This document shows, one piece after another, positions 1 through 8,463 of a DNA stretch of 64,000 bases. How positions within the stretch are numbered: position 1 is the first letter of the stretch; every line of letters begins with the position of its first letter. A program made the position numbers and the translations under genes. This stretch comes from CALVLD01 sp964467585 (GTDB lineage Bacteria; Bacillota; Clostridia; Christensenellales; CAG-138): positions 1 to 64,000 of the forward strand of contig CAYXRF010000011.1 in assembly GCA_964467585.1 (NCBI GenBank), written 5' to 3'. The notes beneath the pieces are model-generated. The model saw only the letters and a list, made by a program, of their open reading frames with translations. It was not told the origin of the DNA and made no database searches.

Positions 1-42
1 TATATCACATATTATTTTGTTTGTAAATAGCTTTCCTGATTT

Positions 43-441
43 TTAGAGATGCCCAATAGAAAGAGTGATGGCATTGTTAGCTTGGTCGATTTTATATCCG
101 AACACTTGCTTAGGAAAAGTGCCGTGCAGATGATTTGCTCCATCATTTGGGAGCAGGGAGTATAGCTTGCCGTCAAGAATGAATGCAGCGTCCTTAATGC
201 GATTGGCATATCGTCCGACAAAGGCGCCAAAGCAGGAGCTGCCGCGCTCGTATTCGTCAAGATTATCGTACCCGAGAACAACGTCTGTCGGTGTGCCGCT
301 GTAATCGGGTACGTTGATTGCACGAATAGTGCAGCCGAAGTCAAGAAAATCTACACTCATGCCGTTTGAATTGCAAAGCGAAAGGCATGTAACCTCGCGC
401 CCCTGCCTTGTGACGCCAAAGGGCTTAACTCCAATGGGCAT
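43..441 (-). pseudogene. Truncated aldose 1-epimerase (galactose mutarotase), N-terminal part only
   Basis: The 132 residues match the N-terminal third of GalM-type mutarotases: the opening strand, the segment DVVLGYDNLDEYE, and the sugar-site stretch GRYANRI (R and N). The family is usually about 340 residues and needs a His and a Glu further on; these are missing because the frame ends at a TAA after SIGHL. Shifting frame at that point gives only about a dozen residues before another stop, and bases 1-42 are AT-rich and do not look coding. The start (ATG at 441) has a GAGG ribosome site and an upstream promoter, so the 5' end is intact. I infer a decaying gene; a frameshift in the assembly is the alternative. 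Confidence 0.65.
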
Positions 442-475
442 AATATATCCTCGCCATTATCTCAGAATAAATAGT

Positions 476-504
476 ATAATGCATGAAAATGTATTGAATG
501 TCAA
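476..504 (-). promoter_or_regulatory. Promoter of the truncated mutarotase
   Basis: On the minus strand TTGACA (499-504) is followed 17 bases later by CATTAT (476-481), with TATACT overlapping just downstream. It lies 35 bases upstream of the start codon and directly after the stop of the MATE gene. Confidence 0.55.
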
Positions 505-510
505 GCTGAA

Positions 511-1953
511 TTAAGATAAGGATTCAGCTCTTTTTATTGATTCATCAGACGATACAGCAACGCATGAGTTATCACGGAGAATCTTGAAAATGAATATCAA
601 CGACAGTATAAACGTCAGAATGTCCGATACAGGCATTGAGTACAATACTCCGTCCAGACCAAACCAAAGCGGCAGCAAAAGCGCAAACCCAACGCCAAAC
701 ACAATCTCACGCACCATTGAAAGCATAGTTGATACAAAAGCCTTGCCCATGGCTTGAAGGTAAATAAACGTTGCTTTGTTAACACAGGCGAGTATTACCA
801 TGCAGAGGTAGATACGAAAGCTTTTGATCGCAAATTCGGTATAATAGACACTTTCGCCCGACGCGCCAAATATTCCGATGATCTGTATGGGAAATAATTC
901 AACCGCAATTAAAGCGACAACGCCGACTATGCTTTCAAACAGAAGAAGCAGCTTAAACAGCTTTTTTACGCGGGAATAACGTCCCGCACCCATATTGTAT
1001 CCAACAATCGGGATACAGCCTGCCGCCATACCGATTACGATGGAGATAATGATTTGAAAAAACTTCATAACAATCCCAAGCACAGCCATTGGAATTTGAG
1101 CATATTGCTGCTGAGAAAAAATCTTATCCGCAGCGCCATATTTCACAACCATGTTCTGTATTGCCGCCATTGCGGCGACAAGTGAGATTTGGGCGAGAAA
1201 GCTGCATATTCCCAACGAAACAAATCGACGAATAAGACTGCCGCAAAGACGAAAGCAGCCTTTATTGAGCTTGACGGATTTCATATGGAATAGATACCAA
1301 GCTGCAAGACCTGCGGTAACAGCCTGACCAAGAACAGTTGCAATTGCCGCACCCATCATGCCCCAACGAAAAACAAATATGAATATTGGATCAAGAACGA
1401 TGTTGACTAACGCACCTGCAAGAGTTGATATCATCGCAAATCTCGGGCTTCCATCACTTCTGATAATGGGGTTCATAGCCTGACCAAACATATACAGAGG
1501 GATTCCAATGCATATGTATGTAAAATATTGCTTGCTATGGGCAAATGTCTGCGTGTTAACACGACCTCCGAACATTTCAATAATTTTATCGGAAAACAAA
1601 AAGTAGATAACGGTCAATGCAACGCTTGCAATAATACACAGGACGACAGAATTTCCGATACTGTCACGCGCATTGTCGGTATCGCCTTTGCCAAGACTTA
1701 AACTCACAAAAGCGCAGCAGCCGTCACCGATCATAACCGCCAGCGCAAGCGCGACAACGGTTATCGGAAAAACAACTGTATTTGCGGCATTGCCATATGA
1801 GCCGAGATAATCAGCGTTTGCGATAAAAATCTGATCGACTATATTGTACAGCGAAGCGACAAGCAGCGATATCACGCAGGGAAGGGAATACTTACGCATA
1901 AGCGAACCGAGACGCTCAGTCTCCAAAAATGCGTTTGTCTTAACTGAATTCAT
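511..1953 (-). CDS. MATE family multidrug/Na+ antiporter
   Basis: An inner-membrane efflux protein of about 480 residues with 12 hydrophobic helices in two halves, as in NorM/DinF-type MATE transporters, which exchange cations for drugs or metabolites. Family signatures include the first-helix segment LVASLYNIVDQIFI, a later YMFGQAMNPIIRSDGSPR, and in the second half IPIVGYNMGAGRY. I place the start at ATG 1953 (MNSVKTNAF), preceded by AGAGG. The frame stays open upstream to a GTG at 2031, but that stretch is the leader hairpin and has no ribosome site. The gene has its own promoter and an attenuator-like leader. The substrate cannot be read from sequence. Confidence 0.9.
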   Translation of the reverse strand: MNSVKTNAFLETERLGSLMRKYSLPCVISLLVASLYNIVDQIFIANADYLGSYGNAANTVVFPITVVALALAVMIGDGCCAFVSLSLGKGDTDNARDSIGNSVVLCIIASVALTVIYFLFSDKIIEMFGGRVNTQTFAHSKQYFTYICIGIPLYMFGQAMNPIIRSDGSPRFAMISTLAGALVNIVLDPIFIFVFRWGMMGAAIATVLGQAVTAGLAAWYLFHMKSVKLNKGCFRLCGSLIRRFVSLGICSFLAQISLVAAMAAIQNMVVKYGAADKIFSQQQYAQIPMAVLGIVMKFFQIIISIVIGMAAGCIPIVGYNMGAGRYSRVKKLFKLLLLFESIVGVVALIAVELFPIQIIGIFGASGESVYYTEFAIKSFRIYLCMVILACVNKATFIYLQAMGKAFVSTMLSMVREIVFGVGFALLLPLWFGLDGVLYSMPVSDILTFILSLIFIFKILRDNSCVAVSSDESIKRAESLS

Positions 1954-1985
1954 CCGTAAAAACCTCTTTTGCTTTTTCTGTGCGC

Positions 1986-2024
1986 AAAAAAAATACGCAA
2001 GCCCCAAAAACTTGGACTTACGCA
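1986..2024 (-). terminator. Attenuator-like terminator in the MATE leader
   Basis: In minus-strand RNA an 8-bp stem (arms 2024-2017 and 2001-1994, with two G-U pairs) and a further inner CCAA/UUGG helix are followed at once by eight U residues (1993-1986). It lies about 20 bases after the predicted transcription start and 33 bases before the MATE start codon, so it would end transcription before the gene. A six-base segment just after the U-run (1985-1980) can pair with 2025-2020 and would break the terminator stem. Confidence 0.65.
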
Positions 2025-2048
2025 CTATCACTGCAACACAGCGATAAT

Positions 2049-2077
2049 ATTATAGCATACGCGGACAAAATTTGCAA
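2049..2077 (-). promoter_or_regulatory. Promoter of the MATE gene
   Basis: TTGCAA (2072-2077) and a perfect TATAAT (2049-2054) are spaced by 17 bases on the minus strand. Transcription would begin near 2042, giving a leader of about 90 bases that contains the terminator-like hairpin. Confidence 0.7.
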
Positions 2078-2227
2078 ACGTTTTTTCATAACCATATGGA
2101 ACACAGAACATTCAATATGCAGCAAAAAATAGTTAAATCAACGCTGCGGCTCTGATTTCAATTTAAAAGGAGATAGGCAACATACAATTCAGAACGTGAC
2201 GCCGTACACAAAATGACATAACGCAAA

Positions 2228-2257
2228 GCCCCTTGGTGAATTCAAAAGCCAAGGGGC
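2228..2257 (-). terminator. Terminator after the GH25 gene
   Basis: A 9-bp perfect GC-rich inverted repeat with a 12-base loop sits 18 bases after the lysozyme stop. The T-run after it on the minus strand is weak (TTTGCG). Confidence 0.5.
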
Positions 2258-2275
2258 GTGCATAATAATTAAAAG

Positions 2276-3085
2276 TTAATCGTCGATCAACAGTGCACTC
2301 TTAAACCTATCCAAATCCACAACAACTGATATTCCGTCAACGCTGCCATCGTCGGCATACTGATAACCGCTCCATGCCTTCCAGCTTCCGGTGGACTTAG
2401 GCTCATCTCCGCTTTGCCCATATTCAGCAATCCAAAGCGGATAAACGTTTAACGCGTCATACCAAAGGGTTTCAACAGCATACAGATCGGAGTATATAGC
2501 GGGAGTTACGCCTGTTTGCAGCTCTAAAGTCTGAAGAAAGGCAAGCGCGATTGCATTAACCTTGTCTGCGGACATTCCATCGAAGCTTTCAAAATCCATA
2601 GCAGGGCGAAATTGATAGCTCTTGCCGCTAATCAGCTCCGCAAAGCGTTTCGCCTGCGATTCGGCCTCGTCAGTATCCCTTGCGGTTACATAGTAATAGA
2701 AGCCCAACTTCATGCCTGCCGCAGACGCTTTTTCATAATTGCTTTCAAACATATCATCGGTTATGCTTGAGCCTTCGCCAGCGCGAATGTACACGGCTTC
2801 AATACCGCTTGCCTTAACCTTTTCAAAATCAATATCGCCCTGATAAAAGCTGACGTCAATTCCCGCATATTCACTTTCGGGCGCCTCTGTTAATGAGGGC
2901 GTTTGAGTGGGGGAGCAAGTACAGGACTGAATAGGGCTTGGGGATGGAGTAACGACAGGCGATGTTGTATGGACACACGTCGTTTGCGGAGAACAGTCAC
3001 ATGAAGCACCGTTAACGCATCCGCATAACGAAGCAAGCAGCGCAAACAATGACAGTATAAATGCAGTAATTCTGATATAAATCAC
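2276..3085 (-). CDS. GH25 family lysozyme (lipoprotein)
   Basis: Glycoside hydrolase family 25 cleaves the glycan chains of peptidoglycan. The order is a hydrophobic leader ending in SLCGC (a lipoprotein-type cysteine), a Pro/Ser/Thr/Cys-rich linker to about residue 70, then the catalytic barrel: GIDVSFYQGDIDF, AVYIRAGEG, FYYYV, the catalytic pair in AMDFE, and LWIAEYG near the end. The product is probably exported and lipid-anchored. The start is awkward: GGAG is only one base from the GTG at 3085 and no in-frame ATG is near, so a slightly later non-standard start is possible. The ribosome site lies in a hairpin. It follows the opp operon on the same strand, separated by a hairpin. Confidence 0.85.
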   Translation of the reverse strand: MIYIRITAFILSLFALLASLCGCVNGASCDCSPQTTCVHTTSPVVTPSPSPIQSCTCSPTQTPSLTEAPESEYAGIDVSFYQGDIDFEKVKASGIEAVYIRAGEGSSITDDMFESNYEKASAAGMKLGFYYYVTARDTDEAESQAKRFAELISGKSYQFRPAMDFESFDGMSADKVNAIALAFLQTLELQTGVTPAIYSDLYAVETLWYDALNVYPLWIAEYGQSGDEPKSTGSWKAWSGYQYADDGSVDGISVVVDLDRFKSALLIDD

Positions 3086-3117
3086 TCTCCTTTTTATGCA
3101 TACTATGCAAAGGAGAG
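3085..3117 (-). promoter_or_regulatory. Hairpin covering the GH25 ribosome-binding site
   Basis: A 9-bp perfect inverted repeat (3109-3117 with 3085-3093) pairs CUCUCCUUU with AAAGGAGAG. The second arm is the ribosome-binding site itself and reaches the first base of the GTG start. The 15-base loop contains a smaller GCAU/AUGC dyad. No U-run follows, so it is not a terminator. It would block initiation unless opened. Confidence 0.5.
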
Positions 3118-3167
3118 CTAACGAGTGTCAGACAAAAATGAATAGATATCTCAACACATAAGAAATA

Positions 3168-3197
3168 CCTCGGTTTGGCGCATATACCAAACCGAGG
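3168..3197 (-). terminator. Hairpin at the end of the opp operon
   Basis: An 11-bp perfect inverted repeat with an 8-base loop lies 40 bases after the oppA stop. The downstream T content is modest, so termination may be partial and allow read-through into the lysozyme gene. Confidence 0.6.
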
Positions 3198-3237
3198 CAC
3201 AGGTCAATTTAAATTGTAAACCGTTCCATCAGGATCA

Positions 3238-4977
3238 TCAGCCCATATTGGCGTAGATGAACATAAAGTGACCGAACGGAGTGTACCACACATTGCCAAC
3301 GCCGTTTGCAAGGCAATAAGGATTTGTGTAGTAGTAGATCGGCGCGACGGGGAAACCGCCCTCGCTGAACATGATGTACTCTGCCTGATACAGATATGCA
3401 TCACGCTCCGCACCGCCGGGAAGTGATTTTGCAGATGTAACAGCAGCGGTGTAATCATCGCTTACCCACAGACCGTAGTTGTAGGAATTGCCGTTAGTGA
3501 GCAGCTCAAGGTAGGTAATGGGGTCGTTGTAATCCGCGATCCAACCGAGGCGAGCAAGACCAAACGTATGCTCAGCAAGACCATTGGTGTAAACGTTCCA
3601 TTCCATGTTGGAAAGCTGGATGTTGAGGTGGAGAACGTTCTTGACGTCGTTCTGAACGGCTGTCGCAATAGCTCTGTGCGCATCCGAAGTATTGAATGTG
3701 TATTCAATAGTTGTGTTTACATCAAAGCCATCGGCAATAGCGGCATTCATGAGGTCAACCGCAAGGTCGCAGCGCTCGGAATACTCGGTAAGGTCATAAT
3801 CGGGATACTGTTCGCCAAGCCAACGATAGATAACGCTGCCATCCGCGTCAACCCACTGGGCGTTGGTGCTGTCGGTGATTCCCGGGGGAACGAAGCTGCC
3901 GGCAGGAGTTTCGCCGGCCATCGTAACGCTGGTTACAAGGAATTCTCTGTCAATGCAAAGATTGATTGCCGCACGGACGCGCCAGTCAGTGATCTTTTCA
4001 CAGTTGAGGTAGAGATAGTAGGTGCCGGTGTATGCGGGGGCAAACAGATCGCCGGACTCCATAAGAGAGGGGATCATCTCATTGGGAACATTCTCAGCAA
4101 ACATATAGTCGCCGGACTGATAAGCCGCAAGAATGGAGGTCTGGTCGGCATTAAGATACCATGTGATGCTGCCGGGCCCAAGGTTGAGATAGTCATAATA
4201 GTTTTCATTCGGAACCATCTTGATGTAGGAGTCATGTACCCATTCGGATACCTTGTATGCTCCGTTTACCACCATGTATTCCGGATTTCTTGCCCAGTCT
4301 GCGCCATACTTTGTGATGATGTCCTCACGCAGAGGCATCAAAGAAGCAAATGAGCAGAGGGGAATGAAATACGGGCATTCTGCCTCAAGCTTAACAATGA
4401 GGGTAAGATCATCCGTGGCTTCAATGCCGAGGGTGTTAACATCGGCTTCGCCTGCCTGAATCGCTCTTGCATTAACAACGATGCCATCGAGTATGTAGCC
4501 ATAATCGGAGGCGGTAGCAGGGTCAACCAGTCTTCTCCAGGAGTACACGAAGTCGCCGGCCTTCAGACCAACGCCGTCACTCCACAGCAGACCTTCTTTA
4601 AGATGGAAAGTGTAGGTCAAGCCGTCATCGGAGACGTCGTAGCCGGTGATAACGCCGTTAACGATCTCAGTATTGAAAAGAGAATCGTCATCGCAGGTTT
4701 TTTCGCCTGTGGAATTGTACTTCATGAGCCCCTCAAACATATGCATTATGTAAGTGGAGCCGTCCACAGAGCTGTACAGCGTCGGGTCGATCGTCTCAGG
4801 CTCAGAGGCTATGCACGCAGTGAGGTTGAAGTCGGGGTCGGGACCATCCGCAGTCGGCACATCGGTAGCTGCCGGAGTAGTGGGGTCGGTTGTACCGGGT
4901 TCAGGTGTTGTTCCGCACGCAGTCAAGAGCGCGAAAGCCATAAGAACCGTTAGAAGCAGTGCGAGTGTTCTTTTCAT
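3238..4977 (-). CDS. oppA: Oligopeptide ABC transporter, substrate-binding lipoprotein
   Basis: Captures peptides outside the membrane and hands them to OppBC. The protein has 579 residues, the family's usual length (solute-binding family 5). A lipoprotein signal peptide ends at LLTAC with Cys21 as the lipid anchor, followed by a Thr/Pro-rich tether. The mature domain shows the conserved opening SEPETIDPTLYSS, then YTFHLKEGLLWSDG and WRRLVDPATASDYGY, typical of OppA/DppA. The start ATG has a strong AGGAGG site. It is the last gene of oppBCDFA, 61 bases after oppF. A GldF-like or nickel role is unlikely given the OppA-type sequence, but the exact ligand is unknown. Confidence 0.93.
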   Translation of the reverse strand: MKRTLALLLTVLMAFALLTACGTTPEPGTTDPTTPAATDVPTADGPDPDFNLTACIASEPETIDPTLYSSVDGSTYIMHMFEGLMKYNSTGEKTCDDDSLFNTEIVNGVITGYDVSDDGLTYTFHLKEGLLWSDGVGLKAGDFVYSWRRLVDPATASDYGYILDGIVVNARAIQAGEADVNTLGIEATDDLTLIVKLEAECPYFIPLCSFASLMPLREDIITKYGADWARNPEYMVVNGAYKVSEWVHDSYIKMVPNENYYDYLNLGPGSITWYLNADQTSILAAYQSGDYMFAENVPNEMIPSLMESGDLFAPAYTGTYYLYLNCEKITDWRVRAAINLCIDREFLVTSVTMAGETPAGSFVPPGITDSTNAQWVDADGSVIYRWLGEQYPDYDLTEYSERCDLAVDLMNAAIADGFDVNTTIEYTFNTSDAHRAIATAVQNDVKNVLHLNIQLSNMEWNVYTNGLAEHTFGLARLGWIADYNDPITYLELLTNGNSYNYGLWVSDDYTAAVTSAKSLPGGAERDAYLYQAEYIMFSEGGFPVAPIYYYTNPYCLANGVGNVWYTPFGHFMFIYANMG

Positions 4978-5038
4978 TGGTTACTCCTCCTAAAATAGTT
5001 TATTTACAAAAGCCGTGAGGCTTTGTAACGAGGTTAGC

Positions 5039-6031
5039 CTATTCGTCAAGAATATGACAGGCGGCATAGTGTCCCGGCGAGTATTGCTTCAGCTCAGGCG
5101 CTTCCTGACGACAAATGTCCTTTGCGTATGGGCAGCGCGTATTAAAGCGGCAACCGGGCGGGGGATTAAGAGGGCTGGGAATGTCACCCTCCAACAGTAT
5201 TCGCTGCCTTGCACGACTTTTTATAGGATCAGGCAGCGGGACAGCGGAAAGCAGCGTCTGCGAATACGGGTGCATGGGGTGGCGGCAAAGCTCATAGCTC
5301 TCACAAAGCTCAACAAGCGAACCGAGGTACATTACGCCAATTCGTTGAGAAATATGCCTTACTACCGAGATATCATGGGCGATGAACAGGTATGTAAGCC
5401 CAATCTGCTCTTGAAGATCCTCAAGCATATTCACAACCTGTGACTGAATAGATACATCAAGCGCGGAGATAGGCTCGTCGCACACGATAAATTCCGGGTT
5501 GACCGCAAGCGCGCGCGCAATGCCAATTCGCTGCTGCTGACCGCCTGAAAACTCATGAGGGAAGCGGTTGGCATGTTCGCTGTTCAGTCCCACGGTTTCA
5601 AGAAGCTGCGTAATTCTGTCGGCACGGTCCTTTCGAGACGCAGCAATTTTGTGGATGTCAAGAGCCTCTCCGATTATTTCGGAAACAGTCATTGTGGGAT
5701 CAAGCGAAGCGGATGGGTCCTGAAATATCAACTGCATCTTGCTGCGGTAAGGACGCATATCCACAGCAATGTTTTCATCACTGTTGTAAAGGTCCACGCC
5801 GTCATATGTAATTCGACCGGAGGTAGGTTCATAAAGACGAAGCACGGTACGCCCGAATGTGGTTTTGCCACAGCCGGACTCCCCGACAAGCCCAAGCGTT
5901 TCGCCGCGATTGATAAACAACGAAACATCCTGAACTGCCTGAACATATTTGGTCTTGCCAAATAGCCCGTTCTTAATGGTAAAATACTTTCTAAGCTTAT
6001 CAACAACAAGCAAGGCATCGTTTTCAGCCAT
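5039..6031 (-). CDS. oppF: Oligopeptide ABC transporter ATP-binding protein OppF
   Basis: One of the two ATPases that power peptide import. Seen: Walker A GESGCGKTT near residue 53, the Q-loop, signature SGGQQQR, Walker B EFIVCDEP, the switch His in AHD, and the C-terminal oligopeptide-transporter extension with four cysteines (CRFNTRCPYAKDIC), which in related proteins binds an Fe-S cluster. It is 330 residues, standard for OppF. Its ATG shares one base with the oppD stop (TAATG), so the two are translationally coupled. Confidence 0.94.
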   Translation of the reverse strand: MAENDALLVVDKLRKYFTIKNGLFGKTKYVQAVQDVSLFINRGETLGLVGESGCGKTTFGRTVLRLYEPTSGRITYDGVDLYNSDENIAVDMRPYRSKMQLIFQDPSASLDPTMTVSEIIGEALDIHKIAASRKDRADRITQLLETVGLNSEHANRFPHEFSGGQQQRIGIARALAVNPEFIVCDEPISALDVSIQSQVVNMLEDLQEQIGLTYLFIAHDISVVRHISQRIGVMYLGSLVELCESYELCRHPMHPYSQTLLSAVPLPDPIKSRARQRILLEGDIPSPLNPPPGCRFNTRCPYAKDICRQEAPELKQYSPGHYAACHILDE

Positions 6032-7065
6032 TATTTACCTCCCTTTGCCTCGTAAAGCTCCTTAATGTGAAGCCAGCAGGCGGACATATGCCCTTGTTCG
6101 TCAAGCTGCACCATTGGCGGCTTTTCGTTAAGGCACTTTTTCATACAGTATTCGCATCGTGGCCCAAAGCTGCATCCCTTGGGGGGATCAAGCAAATCCA
6201 CAGGCGTCCCCTCAATGGGAATCAGACGTTCGTGACCATCTGCGTCAAGCCGAGGCATTGACTTCAAAAGACCTTGCGTGTAGGGGTGGCGCGGATTGTA
6301 GAAGATCTCGTTTACAAGCCCCTGCTCCATTATATGACCCGCATACATGACGGAAACCTTATCGCATATTTCAGCGACAACGCCAAGATTGTGGGTGATA
6401 AACACAATCGACATGCCGGTTTCTTCTTGAAGCCGCTTCATAAGCTCAATTATCTGAGCCTGTATTGTGACGTCAAGCGCGGTGGTCGGTTCATCCGCGA
6501 TAAGAAGCTTGGGCTTGCAGATAAGCGCCATTGCGATCATAGCGCGTTGGCGCATTCCGCCGGAAAACTCATGAGGGTACTGGTGCATCCGCTCATTTGC
6601 GTTGTTTATGCCGACAAACTCAAGCATTTCAACCGCACGTTCATACGCAGCGTCCTTCGAAATAGTTGAATCATGGCAGCGAAGCGCCTCAATAAGCTGA
6701 TTTCCTATCGTGTAAACGGGATTAAGACAAGTCATAGGGTTTTGGAATATCATGGTGACACGATTTCCACGGAAAGCGGTATATTGTTCTTTGGTGAAGG
6801 ACAGCACATCCTCACCGCAGAAGGTTATCGAACCGCCAACTACTCGCCCGGGACTTTGAAGAAGCCCCATTATCGCATACGCCTCAACACTTTTACCGGA
6901 GCCGGATTCGCCAACGATGCCCATAACCTCGTTTTTGCCGACGCTGTAGCTTATACCGTCAACCGCCTTAACCTCTCCCGCGGGCGTGAAAAAGGACACG
7001 CGCAAATCGTTAACCTCAAGCAACGTATCGCTCTGCGTGGCATTGTCAAGAGCTTTGTTATCCAT
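6031..7065 (-). CDS. oppD: Oligopeptide ABC transporter ATP-binding protein OppD
   Basis: Partner ATPase to OppF, about 344 residues. Seen: Walker A GESGSGKS, signature SGGMRQR, Walker B KLLIADEP, the switch His, and the C-terminal cysteine motif CSFGPRCEYCMKKC. I chose the ATG at 7065 (MDNKALDN), which has GGAAAGG upstream and begins 28 bases after oppC. The frame continues to a TTG at 7116, but that would overlap oppC and has no ribosome site. Confidence 0.93.
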   Translation of the reverse strand: MDNKALDNATQSDTLLEVNDLRVSFFTPAGEVKAVDGISYSVGKNEVMGIVGESGSGKSVEAYAIMGLLQSPGRVVGGSITFCGEDVLSFTKEQYTAFRGNRVTMIFQNPMTCLNPVYTIGNQLIEALRCHDSTISKDAAYERAVEMLEFVGINNANERMHQYPHEFSGGMRQRAMIAMALICKPKLLIADEPTTALDVTIQAQIIELMKRLQEETGMSIVFITHNLGVVAEICDKVSVMYAGHIMEQGLVNEIFYNPRHPYTQGLLKSMPRLDADGHERLIPIEGTPVDLLDPPKGCSFGPRCEYCMKKCLNEKPPMVQLDEQGHMSACWLHIKELYEAKGGK

Positions 7066-7093
7066 ATCAAACACAACCTTTCCCGCAGATGCG

Positions 7094-8461
7094 TTATTTC
7101 TTGAGACGTGGGTCAAGAGAATCTCTCAGACCATCGCCAACAAGGTTAAGAGACAGCACAAGAAGACTGAGAATTATTCCGGGAATTAACAGCCTGTGAG
7201 GATACAGCGTGAGAGAACCCAACGAATCCGAACAGAGCGAACCCAAGCTTGGCATAGGTGCGGAAACGCCGAGCCCCAGAAAGCTGAGAAATGATTCAAG
7301 GAATATCGCCGAGGGTATCTGAAGGCAGGTGGCGATAAGAAGCTGACCAACGCAATTCGGAAGCAAATGACGCTTGATAATCCGCGCGGTCGGCACACCC
7401 AACGCGTTGGCGGCAGTGACATATTCCTGCTTTTTGAGCATAAGCACCTGCCCACGAATAAGCCTTGCCATGCCAACCCAATAAAGCAGCGCAAACGTGA
7501 TGAATATGCTCACAATGCCGACGCCAAGTGCGTTAAGCCCTTGAACAAATGCCGAAGTTGACGAGTCAAACCAGCTTTGCAAGGGTGCTTTCAACACAAC
7601 CTGTAAAAGCAGAACTATCAAAACATCAGGCACGGAGTAGATTAAATCAACAATCCTCATCATCACAAAGTCAACCGTCCCGCCAATAAGACCGGAAACG
7701 GAGCCGTAAATCGCACCGATAACAAGCACAATCAAAGCGGCGCAGATGCCAACAATTATCGAGACCCTCGAGCCGTACATGCATTGCGCCATCAAATCAC
7801 ATCCGCTGTTGTCGGTGCCGAAAACATGCGGAAATACGAAATCGGTAAACGCAAGCTCCAATGAGCCGTCAGGGGTGGAAGCAAGAACCTCAAGCGGACG
7901 AATGTTGCTGAAATCATCCGCATGAAAATCCTCAAGAGAAATAATATAAAGCACATTGCCCGTTTTTGAGGCGTTGACGTCAAGCAGAATCGCCTCATTT
8001 TTTTTGAGTGACTTCGTTAAATCAAACGAGTATGTCTTGCTCTTGTATGTGAAGAAATAGTTGCCCTTTATGAGAGTGCTTCCATTGCCCAATGTGGTCG
8101 AATAGGCAGCGTCGCAGAACTCCAAAAGGGGCATGATGCTTTGCTCCGCTTCAGAATATTCCATGGGCTTGAGATTTTGAGAGGAGCGAAACTGATACGT
8201 ATAATCAAATGGGAGGAACAGGGGCCCGACAAAAGCAAACAATACAATGAAGATGAACACGAAGAACGCAATCACAGAGACAGTATTGCGCTTAAATCGG
8301 CGGAAGGCGTCCGACCAATAGGAGACGCTCTTGTGAGAGACAACCATCGACTCCTTTTCTTGGTGTGTTGCCGGTTCAAAATCAGACGCGTTAAGCTCGC
8401 TGAAGTTTGTAAGGGAGTCAGTTTTTGTATGGAAAATATTGAATCGGTTTTTGTTCTCCAT
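7094..8461 (-). CDS. oppC: Oligopeptide ABC transporter permease OppC, with long extracytoplasmic insert
   Basis: Membrane permease of the peptide importer. After a polar N-terminus of about 70 residues comes TM1 (VIAFFVFIFIVLFAFV), then about 130 residues of soluble, probably extracytoplasmic sequence, then the standard five-helix permease core with the coupling-loop motif EYVTAANALGVPTARI. At 455 residues it is about 150 longer than a typical OppC; the excess lies between TM1 and the core. Its start is two bases after the oppB stop. Confidence 0.92.
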   Translation of the reverse strand: MENKNRFNIFHTKTDSLTNFSELNASDFEPATHQEKESMVVSHKSVSYWSDAFRRFKRNTVSVIAFFVFIFIVLFAFVGPLFLPFDYTYQFRSSQNLKPMEYSEAEQSIMPLLEFCDAAYSTTLGNGSTLIKGNYFFTYKSKTYSFDLTKSLKKNEAILLDVNASKTGNVLYIISLEDFHADDFSNIRPLEVLASTPDGSLELAFTDFVFPHVFGTDNSGCDLMAQCMYGSRVSIIVGICAALIVLVIGAIYGSVSGLIGGTVDFVMMRIVDLIYSVPDVLIVLLLQVVLKAPLQSWFDSSTSAFVQGLNALGVGIVSIFITFALLYWVGMARLIRGQVLMLKKQEYVTAANALGVPTARIIKRHLLPNCVGQLLIATCLQIPSAIFLESFLSFLGLGVSAPMPSLGSLCSDSLGSLTLYPHRLLIPGIILSLLVLSLNLVGDGLRDSLDPRLKK

Positions 8462-8463
8462 TT

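Noticed and set aside
1954..2031. Longer MATE start at GTG 2031
   Set aside because: The codons lie in the terminator hairpin and there is no ribosome site; the family start fits ATG 1953.
3568..4353. A 261-residue open frame antisense to oppA
   Set aside because: No ribosome site, no known family, and it mirrors a clear gene with strong codon bias. It is a shadow of oppA.
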